From an uncultured Acidimicrobiales bacterium (lineage in GTDB: Bacteria > Actinomycetota > Acidimicrobiia > Acidimicrobiales > SZUA-35), in contig CALLIQ010000462.1 of NCBI GenBank assembly GCA_938008925.1, positions 1 to 7,713 of the forward strand: a DNA stretch of 7,713 nucleotides, read 5' to 3'. Each line of letters starts with the position of its first letter. The first letter of the stretch is position 1. Of the stretch, positions 1 through 5,826 are shown piece by piece. The notes under the pieces were generated by a model. That model was not told the origin of the DNA. It searched no databases and saw only the letters and a program-made list of their open reading frames with translations. The position numbers and the translations under genes are program-made.

Positions 1-2189
1 CAGGCGGCGACGAGGCGGCCGAGGGCGATCGGGTCGGTCGGGTCGCCCCATGCGAAGTTGTCGAGGAGCGACAACTCGGTGGGGTCGGCCCCGGCGATCA
101 CCACGTTGCGAACCGCTTCGTCGATGGCGTGCCATGCCATCGCCTCGGCATCGAGATCGCCGAGCAGCGCGTTCACGCCGATGCCGATCGCGACCGCACG
201 ATCACCCGAGGTTCCGGGAGGAACCATTGCAGTGCCGTCCGCTGCGCCGTCTCCCGCCGCACCGCCGTAAGGACGGACGACCGAGCCGCCGAGCACTTCG
301 TGATCGTAGGTTCGAACGACGTCTTCGTTCGACCGAATCGAGGGGTGGCTCAGCAGACCGAGCAGCAGTGCCGCCGGGTCGTAGCCGTCGATCGGCTTGC
401 GCTCCGGGCGATCGGTCTCGGGGACCGTGGCGCTCATCTGACGCCGAGGCCGGCCATCGTGGAGGAACTCGCAGTCGATGTCGATGACGGTTGCATCACC
501 GTCGCGAACGACGAGTCGGCCCTCACCGGTGAACGTGCCGATCACCGCAGCACCGACTCCCCATCGCTCGGAGAGTTCGAGCAAGGGGGCGGGGTCGGCG
601 GTGGCGACGACCATGCGCTCCTGCGCTTCGGACAGCCACACCTCCCACGGTGCGAGGCCGGGATACTTGCGGGGCACGAGCTGGAGGTCGACCTCGGCGC
701 CGAGGGTCTCGGCCATCTCGCCGACCGCCGATGACAGGCCGCCGGCACCGCAGTCGGTGACGGCGGTGTAGAGGCCGGCGTCTCGGGCGGCGACGATGAC
801 GTCGATCAGGCCCTTCTCCACGATCGGGTCGCCGATCTGCACCGACGATCCGGCCACTTCGGCCGTCTCGGCCGCCATGGTCTGAGACGAGAACGTGGCA
901 CCGCCGACGCCGTCGCGACCAACCGCACCGCCGAACACGACGATCGAATCACCGGCGGAAGCGTTCGTTGGGTTCGAGCCGTTGGGGAGGAGGCCGAGAC
1001 AACCGGCGAAGACGAGCGGCGTCGTCGTGTAGGACTCGTCGTGCACGATGGCGCCCGCGATGTTCGGTACGCCGATCTTGTTTCCGTAGTCGCCGACGCC
1101 GGCGATCACGCCTTCGCGGATGCGGCGGGGGTGCAGCACACCATCGGGCACCTCGGCGGGATCGAGATCGCTCGGCCCGAAGCACAAGATGTCGGACACG
1201 GCGATCGGCTTGGCCGACACGCCCAGGATGTCGCGGACGACGCCGCCGACACCTGTGTTGGCGCCACCGAAGGGCTCGAGCGCAGAGGGGTGGTTGTGGG
1301 TCTCGGCCTTGATGGCGATGTCGTACTCGTCGTCGAAACGGACGATGCCGGCGTTGTCGACGAAGGCACTGCGCACCCACGGCGCATCGATGGTGTCGGT
1401 GGCCGAGCGAAGGAGGCTCTTCAACAGACCGTCGACCTCGGTGCCGTCAGACATCGTGATCGCAGCACGGAAGGTCTTGTGCGCGCAGTGCTCACTCCAG
1501 GTCTGCGCCAGCGTTTCGAGCTCGGCGTCGCTCGGGTCTCGACCCAGCTCGGCGAAGTGAGCCTGGATGGCCACCATCTCTTCGGGATCGAGGCCGAGAC
1601 GACGTCGTTGATTGACCTCGGCGAGGCCGTCGGCGTCGAGCCCGTCGAGCGAGATGTGGCTGGTGGCCGGTGCGCTCGCACCGAGATCGGCGAACGCTGC
1701 TGGGAGCGTGCCGACCGACCAGCGTTCGATTACGTCGTTGTGGAGCACACGGTGGCTGAGCGCTGACACGTCGACATCGCCACCGAAGGAGCTCCCCGTC
1801 GTGATGACGTGGCGACGGCCGACGGTGGCGGCTTCCAGCTCGATGCCGAGCTCGGCCGCAGCGCGGACCAGCTCGGCGCCCTCTCGATCGGTCACGCCCG
1901 GACGAAGACCGGTTTCGACGATCAGCTGACCGTCGTCGGCCCCGTGATCATCGATCGGCATCCACCACTCGCCGACTGGGTCGACGAGGAGCGCCTCCGC
2001 GAGATCGACGATCGCCTCATCGGGCCGGGCGACCGAGTCGCCGAATCGCATGTGAACGAGGCGGTACACCTCGATTCGCGCAACATCGAGATCGAACATG
2101 TGGGCCCGCGCAACCAGTCCAGTGCCGACATCGTCGACGACCTGGTCAACACTCGCGGGGCCCACCACCACCGCTACGTCCTTCGCCAT
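1..2189 (-). CDS. purL: Fused PurS-PurL phosphoribosylformylglycinamidine synthase (partial, C-terminus off window)
   Basis: Catalyses the ATP-dependent conversion of FGAR to FGAM in cytosolic purine biosynthesis; small PurL forms use ammonia supplied by a PurQ glutaminase. The frame is open from ATG 2189 to the left edge (729 residues, no stop). Residues ~1-160 look like two PurS-like units: the second has RPGVTD at 96-101 and ends near a VLHNDVIERW stretch at ~148-157. The PurL core follows: TWSEHC at 230-235 (the conserved catalytic His region), ETHNHP at 296-301, then EPFGGANTG and FGGAVGRDGVGG glycine-rich ATP-binding segments. The second half of the core starts near residue 585 and contains YDHEVLGG and IDEAIRN-like/LDNF.WG motifs. 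No Shine-Dalgarno precedes the ATG, but a TATGAT hexamer lies 8 bases upstream. This long fused architecture differs from the separate PurS/PurL/PurQ of many actinobacteria. The identity is seen directly in the motifs; the PurS duplication is inferred from the pattern. Confidence 0.95.
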   Translation of the reverse strand, partial: MAKDVAVVVGPASVDQVVDDVGTGLVARAHMFDLDVARIEVYRLVHMRFGDSVARPDEAIVDLAEALLVDPVGEWWMPIDDHGADDGQLIVETGLRPGVTDREGAELVRAAAELGIELEAATVGRRHVITTGSSFGGDVDVSALSHRVLHNDVIERWSVGTLPAAFADLGASAPATSHISLDGLDADGLAEVNQRRRLGLDPEEMVAIQAHFAELGRDPSDAELETLAQTWSEHCAHKTFRAAITMSDGTEVDGLLKSLLRSATDTIDAPWVRSAFVDNAGIVRFDDEYDIAIKAETHNHPSALEPFGGANTGVGGVVRDILGVSAKPIAVSDILCFGPSDLDPAEVPDGVLHPRRIREGVIAGVGDYGNKIGVPNIAGAIVHDESYTTTPLVFAGCLGLLPNGSNPTNASAGDSIVVFGGAVGRDGVGGATFSSQTMAAETAEVAGSSVQIGDPIVEKGLIDVIVAARDAGLYTAVTDCGAGGLSSAVGEMAETLGAEVDLQLVPRKYPGLAPWEVWLSEAQERMVVATADPAPLLELSERWGVGAAVIGTFTGEGRLVVRDGDATVIDIDCEFLHDGRPRRQMSATVPETDRPERKPIDGYDPAALLLGLLSHPSIRSNEDVVRTYDHEVLGGSVVRPYGGAAGDGAADGTAMVPPGTSGDRAVAIGIGVNALLGDLDAEAMAWHAIDEAVRNVVIAGADPTELSLLDNFAWGDPTDPIALGRLVAA

Positions 2190-2229
2190 TGCCCGGAATC
2201 ATACGTGGCGGTGGCTAACGTCGGGCGCT
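2190..2229. promoter_or_regulatory. Divergent purL / nucleotidase promoter region
   Basis: Only 40 bases separate two divergent start codons. On the minus strand TATGAT (plus-strand 2198-2203) ends 8 bases before the purL ATG. On the plus strand TAACGT (2216-2221) ends 8 bases before the nucleotidase GTG. Neither gene has a purine-rich Shine-Dalgarno, so both transcripts would start at or within a base or two of the start codon (leaderless). No convincing -35 hexamer is visible for either. The hexamers and spacing are seen; promoter function is inferred. Confidence 0.5.
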
Positions 2230-2871
2230 GTGAGCGATTTCGTGTTCGGCGTCGACCTCGACGGCGTCTGTGCCGACTACACCATCGGCTTCCGAGAGAT
2301 CGTGGCCGAGCGACGCGGTGTCGACCCCGAGACCCTTCCGCTCGAACGGACCTGGTCCTTCGCCGAGTGGGACATGACGCCCGAAGAGTTCGGCGAGATG
2401 CACCAGTACGCCGTCGTCGAGAAACGGATGATGGCCAACCTGCCGGCCTTCGAGGGCTGTGCCGATGCGCTGTGGCGCCTGTCCGACGCCGGCGTGTGGA
2501 TTCGCATCATCACCCACCGGCTGTATGTCAACTGGGGTCATGCCACCGTCGTCGGCGACACGGTTGGCTGGCTCGACACGGCCCAGATCCCCTACCGAGA
2601 CATCTGTTTCCTCGGTGCCAAGCCCCAGGTCGAGGCCGACGTCTACATCGACGACGCGCCCCACAACGTCGAGGCGCTCCGCGAGACCGGCAACCCGGTG
2701 ATCGTGTTCGATCAGCCGTACAACACCGACCTCGAAGGCCCGCGAGCGCACGACTGGTCAGAGGTCGAGCAGATCGTGATGGAGCTCGCAGCGGAGAAGA
2801 TGAGCGTGCAACCCCAGTTGCCCGGCATCGACGCAGGCGCCGATCGCCTCGATCGCCGCCGAGGCGCCTGA
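2230..2871 (+). CDS. HAD-superfamily 5'(3')-deoxyribonucleotidase (NT5C-like)
   Basis: Predicted cytosolic phosphatase that dephosphorylates (deoxy)nucleoside monophosphates. The 213-residue protein shows the HAD motifs in order. Motif I is DLDGVCADY, with nucleophile Asp9 and acid/base Asp11. Motif II is Thr95 in WIRIITHR. Motif III is Lys131 in LGAKP, followed by the Mg-binding acidic pair Asp141-Asp142 in YIDDAPHN. The spacing and the IDDAPHNVEAL signature fit the NT5C type better than other HAD enzymes. I chose GTG 2230 because motif I follows within nine residues, as is usual; the frame runs further upstream but only across the purL start. There is no Shine-Dalgarno, and TAACGT lies 8 bases before the GTG. 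It is divergent from purL, which suits a nucleotide-pool role. Substrate preference cannot be read from the sequence. Confidence 0.86.
   Translation: MSDFVFGVDLDGVCADYTIGFREIVAERRGVDPETLPLERTWSFAEWDMTPEEFGEMHQYAVVEKRMMANLPAFEGCADALWRLSDAGVWIRIITHRLYVNWGHATVVGDTVGWLDTAQIPYRDICFLGAKPQVEADVYIDDAPHNVEALRETGNPVIVFDQPYNTDLEGPRAHDWSEVEQIVMELAAEKMSVQPQLPGIDAGADRLDRRRGA
2835..2869 (+). terminator. Possible hairpin overlapping the nucleotidase stop codon
   Basis: AGGCGCC (2835-2841) can pair with GGCGCCT (2863-2869) around a 21-base loop, and the right arm touches the TGA stop. There is no T-tract after it, so an intrinsic terminator is only a possibility. GGCGCC is self-complementary, which weakens the case. 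Confidence 0.3.
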
Positions 2872-2886
2872 CTCCACCGCTCCCCC

Positions 2887-3010
2887 GTTCTGGAGGCTGT
2901 GCGTTCTGGAGGCTCTACGCGCCGTGCATTCCGTTCTGGAGACAGCGCGCGCTGAGATCGGCGCGCCGGGACTCCAGAACGAGTGACGGAGCGCGCAGGA
3001 TCTCCAGAAG
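2887..3010. repeat. TTCTGGAG tandem/inverted repeat array forming a long imperfect palindrome
   Basis: GTTCTGGAG occurs at 2887-2895, 2903-2911 and 2933-2941. Its reverse complement CTCCAGAAC is at 2972-2980, and CTCCAGAA recurs at 3002-3009. The first two copies belong to 16-base tandem units (GTTCTGGAGGCTGTGC, then GTTCTGGAGGCTCTAC, 14 of 16 identical). The copies at 2903, 2933, 2972 and 3002 are mirror-symmetric about 2956/2957. Between them further segments pair: 2947-2952 with 2961-2966 and 2918-2922 with 2991-2995. The result is an imperfect hairpin of about 108 bases with several internal loops. It lies between convergent genes, so an operator or promoter role is unlikely. A REP/BIME- or MITE-like repeat, a bidirectional terminator, or a structured RNA are the options. 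Confidence 0.75.
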
Positions 3011-3105
3011 CAGCTGAAAGCGTCGGGACGAGCCGGGGCTTCAGGCCGCTGTGAGACGGGTTCCGGCGGGCGCGCCGAAGAGGGAGAACCGAGCTGGAAG
3101 GTCGA

Positions 3106-3133
3106 CCGCCGCCGGGGAACCGGGTGGCGGCGG
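3106..3133 (-). terminator. GC-rich hairpin after the 80-residue gene
   Basis: CCGCCGCC (3106-3113) and GGCGGCGG (3126-3133) form a perfect 8-bp stem with a 12-base loop. On the minus strand the stem starts 6 bases after the stop of the 80-residue gene. No T-tract follows, as is common for terminators in very GC-rich genomes. The position supports a terminator role; function is inferred. Confidence 0.5.
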
Positions 3134-3138
3134 GAAGA

Positions 3139-3381
3139 TCAGGCCGGTTGAGGCTCGGTGCTGGCGGCGAGTTGCCCCAGCGCCTGACGCCACCAAGCGG
3201 CGTCGACCATCGATGCGCCCGGCACGTCGCCGAGGAGACGATCCACCTGGGCGGTGAAAGCGATGTCGGTGGTGAGGAGTCGAAGATCGAGCAGGTGATC
3301 GATCACCCGGCTGCGATCGATGATTTCGCCATCGATCTTTGCGGTCAGTTCGGCAATCTCGTTGCTTGGCACGTTTGACAT
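3139..3381 (-). CDS. Hypothetical 80-residue helical protein
   Basis: I do not recognise this protein. It is 80 residues, has no cysteine, signal peptide or membrane segment, and looks largely alpha-helical: EIAELTAKIDGEIIDRSRVIDH-type amphipathic sequence (about residues 7-50), a short GDVPGAS turn near 51-57, then a DAAWWRQALGQLAA helix (60-73) and a polar tail. ATG 3381 is taken as the start because the frame upstream would run into the MauE-like gene and lacks a helical or functional pattern. No Shine-Dalgarno is visible. A strong hairpin starts 6 bases after the stop. It lies 116 bases downstream of the MauE-like gene on the same strand, with a hairpin between them, so it is probably a separate transcript. 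It could be a small regulatory or adaptor protein, but nothing in the sequence proves that. Confidence 0.6.
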   Translation of the reverse strand: MSNVPSNEIAELTAKIDGEIIDRSRVIDHLLDLRLLTTDIAFTAQVDRLLGDVPGASMVDAAWWRQALGQLAASTEPQPA

Positions 3382-3458
3382 GGTGCCATTGATTCGATGG
3401 GTACGGGGCATCGGATGCAGGGGTGAACGTGCCCGTGACCGATGACCCAAGCCTGTCA

Positions 3459-3490
3459 GGGCCCCCGAAACCCCAGTGAAAATGGGGCCC
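3459..3490 (-). terminator. Hairpin terminator after the MauE-like gene
   Basis: GGGCCCC (3459-3465) pairs with GGGGCCC (3484-3490): a 7-bp all-GC stem with an 18-base loop. On the minus strand it starts 7 bases after the stop of the MauE-like gene. An alternative inner pairing, CCCCA (3471-3475) with TGGGG (3483-3487), competes with it. No T-tract follows. It sits at nearly the same distance from the stop as the hairpin after the neighbouring 80-residue gene. Confidence 0.5.
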
Positions 3491-3497
3491 GAGCGCC

Positions 3498-3911
3498 TCA
3501 GAACGTGGCAGCGACGACGGCCATCACCAACAGGACACCGTTGCGAAGAAGACTCTTGGACGAAACCGGTTCGACATTCGCGCCGCCGAAACAGCGGCAC
3601 GTCACCGGCCGACCGGAGCGGACGAGGTCGGCCAGGTACACCGTGAACCCGGCCAACAGCGCAAAGGCGAGGATGCCGCCCCATTCCGGCGCCATCAGCA
3701 GCACCAGCGCGGTGATGACCTCTGCGCCGACGATGACCCGCATCAACAGGGCGGGACGAGGCAGACCGAGTTCGGCGAAGCCGTCGGCGGTCTCCTCAGG
3801 GGTCGCGATCTTGGCTCCCGCCGCCCACGCGAAGACGAGTGCCAAGACTGCGGCCACGATGCGTCCGACCAGATCCACGCCGGCATCGTAGGCAGGCACC
3901 GGTGATTGCAT
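3498..3911 (-). CDS. MauE/DoxX-like four-helix membrane protein with CxC motif
   Basis: A 137-residue integral membrane protein. Hydrophobic segments lie at about 14-34, 54-74, 78-97 and 121-136. The AGAKIATPEETADGFAELGLP stretch after helix 1 (32-51) and the CRCFGG motif (Cys105, Cys107) before helix 4 are the hallmarks of the MauE/DoxX-like family. Members of that family are linked to thiol-disulfide or quinone redox chemistry in the membrane. ATG 3911 is preferred: a GAGG lies about 9 bases upstream; GTG 3917 is an in-frame alternative but sits too close to that site. No mau genes, thioredoxin or TlpA-like partner is visible nearby, so the partner and substrate are unknown. It is divergent from metY, 80 bases away; a link to sulfur metabolism would be speculation. 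Confidence 0.75.
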   Translation of the reverse strand: MQSPVPAYDAGVDLVGRIVAAVLALVFAWAAGAKIATPEETADGFAELGLPRPALLMRVIVGAEVITALVLLMAPEWGGILAFALLAGFTVYLADLVRSGRPVTCRCFGGANVEPVSSKSLLRNGVLLVMAVVAATF

Positions 3912-3991
3912 CGGCACGGCCTCGATCTGACCTCGATGAGGAATCCAGCGGCCATGAGGACGGTTGGACGGTTCGTGAGAGGATGCCTGAC

Positions 3992-5290
3992 ATGACAAAC
4001 GAGGATCGATCGTGGGGGTTCCGAACCCGGGCCCTGCACGCGGGCGGCCAGCCCGACGCCGCAACCGGGGCTCGAGCCGTCCCGATCTACCAGTCGACCA
4101 GCTTCGTGTTCGAAGACACCGCTGACGCCGCCGACCTGTTCGCCCTGCAGAAGTACGGGACGATCTACAGCCGCATCTCCAACCCGACGACGTCCGCGTT
4201 CGAAGAACGGATCGCCAGTCTCGAAGGCGCGATCGGTTCGGTGGCCACCTCGAGCGGCCAGGCCGCCGAGTTCCTCACCCTCACAACGGTCGCCGGAGCG
4301 GGTGATCACATCGTCGCCGCAGCCAGCATCTACGGCGGCACCTACGCCTTGCTCAACATCACGCTCCGTCGTCTCGGCATCGACACGACCTTCGTCGACA
4401 ACTCGTCGCCCGAGGCCTTCTCCGCTGCCGTCCGGCCCGAGACGAAGGCGATCTACACCGAGATCATCGGCAACCCGTCGGGGGCCATCGCCGACCTCGA
4501 GCTACTCGCCGACGTGGCGCACAGCCACGGGCTCCCACTCATCGTCGACGCGACCTTCTCGACGCCGTACCTGTGTCGCCCGATGGAGTTCGGCGCCGAC
4601 ATCGTCTTGCACTCGGCCACGAAGTTCATCGGCGGCCACGGAACGAGCATCGGCGGCGTGATCAGCGAGTCCGGTCGCTTCGACTGGGCCTCCGGCCGGT
4701 TCCCTCGTATGACCGAACCGATCCCGGCCTACAACGGTCTGCAGTGGGTCGGGAACTTCGGTGAGTACGCGTTCTGCACCGCCCTTCGCTCCGAGCAGCT
4801 CCGCGATGTCGGTGCGTCGTTGTCACCGTTCAACTCGTTCATGATGCTGCAGGGCCTCGAGACACTGCCGTTCCGCATGGATGCCCACGTCGCCAACGCC
4901 CAGGCCGTCGCAGCGTGGCTCGAGGGCGACGAGCGAGTTTCCTGGGTCAAGTACGCAGGCCTCCCCGACTCGCCCTATCGGGATCTCGCCGAGAAGTACC
5001 TGCCAAAGGGACCGGGCGCGATCTTCACGTTCGGCGTGAAGGGCGGACGCAAGGCTGGCCAGCGTTTCATCGAGACGCTGGAGTTGATCTCGCACCTGGC
5101 GAACGTCGGCGATGCCCGCACGCTCGTGATCCACCCCGCGTCCACCACCCACCAGCAGATGAGCGACGAGCAACTCGACGCAGCTGGCGTCGGCGCCGAC
5201 ACGGTGCGATTGTCGGTTGGTCTCGAAGACCTCGACGACATCCTCTACGACCTCGATCAGGCGCTCGCCGCCGCCCAGGAGTTCGCATGA
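3992..5290 (+). CDS. metY: O-acetylhomoserine sulfhydrylase (aminocarboxypropyltransferase)
   Basis: Cytosolic PLP enzyme that makes homocysteine (then methionine) from O-acetylhomoserine and sulfide by direct sulfhydrylation. The 432-residue length is normal for MetY and longer than MetB/MetC (~380-400). Visible Cys/Met-metabolism PLP motifs: TIYSRISNPT (57-66; Tyr59 and Arg61 contact the phosphate of the neighbouring subunit), SSGQAA (87-92), VDATFSTP with Asp186 facing the pyridine nitrogen, and SATKFIGGHGTSIGG with PLP-binding Lys211. The MetY-type NVGDARTLVIHPASTTHQQ segment is near the C-terminus. ATG 3992 is chosen because AGAGG (3978-3982) stands 9 bases before it; the in-frame ATG at 3983 abuts that site. 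The stop overlaps the next start (ATGA). I looked upstream for a SAM-type riboswitch and saw none. Confidence 0.95.
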   Translation: MTNEDRSWGFRTRALHAGGQPDAATGARAVPIYQSTSFVFEDTADAADLFALQKYGTIYSRISNPTTSAFEERIASLEGAIGSVATSSGQAAEFLTLTTVAGAGDHIVAAASIYGGTYALLNITLRRLGIDTTFVDNSSPEAFSAAVRPETKAIYTEIIGNPSGAIADLELLADVAHSHGLPLIVDATFSTPYLCRPMEFGADIVLHSATKFIGGHGTSIGGVISESGRFDWASGRFPRMTEPIPAYNGLQWVGNFGEYAFCTALRSEQLRDVGASLSPFNSFMMLQGLETLPFRMDAHVANAQAVAAWLEGDERVSWVKYAGLPDSPYRDLAEKYLPKGPGAIFTFGVKGGRKAGQRFIETLELISHLANVGDARTLVIHPASTTHQQMSDEQLDAAGVGADTVRLSVGLEDLDDILYDLDQALAAAQEFA

Positions 5291-5769
5291 CCACCACCTA
5301 CAGCGAGCCATCGGCGATCGAGCGCAAGGCGATCCTCGACCGGACCAAATCGATCGCGGTCGTCGGGGCCTCGTCGAACCCGAGCCGGGCGAGCAATTTC
5401 GTGATGACGTATCTCGCGTCCTCGCTGTGCGACTTCGACCTGTATCCCGTGAATCCTCGCGAGACCGAGATCAACGGCATCACCTGCTACCCCTCGCTCG
5501 AGGCTCTGCCCGTCACCCCCGATCTGGTCGACGTGTTCCGCAAGTCCGACGACTGCCCCGGCGTCGCCGAGGAAGCCGTGGCCATCGGCGCCTCCACGCT
5601 GTGGCTGCAGCTCGGGATCCGGAGCGACGAGGCGGCCGCCATCGGTCTCGCCGCCGACCTCGATGTGGTGATGGATCGCTGCACGAAGATCGAACACGCC
5701 CGATTCGCCGGCGGGTTGCACCTGGCCGGGTTCAACACGGGCGTGATCTCCAGCCGCCGACGCGGCTAA
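5287..5769 (+). CDS. YccU-family CoA-binding protein
   Basis: A 160-residue single-domain Rossmann protein of the CoA_binding_2/YccU family. It has the nucleotide-binding loop VVGASSNPSR (25-34), a LYPVNP segment near residue 60, DVFRKSDDCPGVAEEA, and the family-typical MDRCTKIEH (129-137). It lacks the extra domains of succinyl-CoA synthetase alpha, so it is not that enzyme. The exact function of the family is unsettled. Its ATG overlaps the metY stop by four bases (ATGA) and AGGAG (5277-5281) precedes it by 5 bases inside metY, so translation is probably coupled and the protein likely serves the same pathway. A direct role with MetY (for example acyl-CoA sensing or binding) is inference. 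Confidence 0.93.
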   Translation: MTTTYSEPSAIERKAILDRTKSIAVVGASSNPSRASNFVMTYLASSLCDFDLYPVNPRETEINGITCYPSLEALPVTPDLVDVFRKSDDCPGVAEEAVAIGASTLWLQLGIRSDEAAAIGLAADLDVVMDRCTKIEHARFAGGLHLAGFNTGVISSRRRG

Positions 5770-5826
5770 AACCTCCCCGACACAATCGGTCGGCCGGCTC
5801 GACAGCCAGGCGGAGGGGAAGACGAG

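Larger units (their letters stand above)
2872..3138. other. Gene-free stretch between convergent genes
   Basis: This stretch lies between the nucleotidase stop and the stop of the minus-strand 80-residue gene. It contains the TTCTGGAG array and the GC-rich hairpin described separately. The remaining bases (about 3011-3105) are G+C-rich. I find no protein in them with recognisable features and no RNA gene. Confidence 0.7.

Noticed and set aside
430..445. A possible purL split, with a stop and an ATG near 434-437.
   Set aside because: The TCA at 434-436 is out of frame. In the purL frame the codons here read Arg-Gln-Met-Ser-Ala and the frame continues, so purL is intact.
2215..2751. Minus-strand open frame opposite the nucleotidase.
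   Set aside because: The plus strand has a full set of HAD motifs in order; the minus frame has none.
2887..3010. CRISPR array.
   Set aside because: The repeats are short, irregularly spaced and partly inverted, with no spacers of constant length and no cas genes.
129..3017. Long plus-strand open frames at 129-734, 1041-1766 and 1809-3017.
   Set aside because: They lie antisense to purL (the last also runs through the nucleotidase in the wrong frame). Their translations are Arg/Asp-rich shadow sequence of GC-rich codons without domains.
3139..3684. A 181-residue version of the 80-residue minus-strand gene.
   Set aside because: The extra N-terminus overlaps the MauE-like gene in another frame and is Arg/Pro/Ser-rich without structure. 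ATG 3381 is the sensible start.
3912..3991. A SAM-type riboswitch or other leader control of metY.
   Set aside because: Only a small CCTCGATGAGG hairpin (about 3932-3942) is visible. The 80-base gap has no recognisable SAM riboswitch core and no attenuator.
5773..5818. A hairpin hiding the SDR ribosome binding site (CCTCCCC against GGAGGGG).
   Set aside because: The two stretches are not true reverse complements; only five bases pair in any one register, too weak to call.
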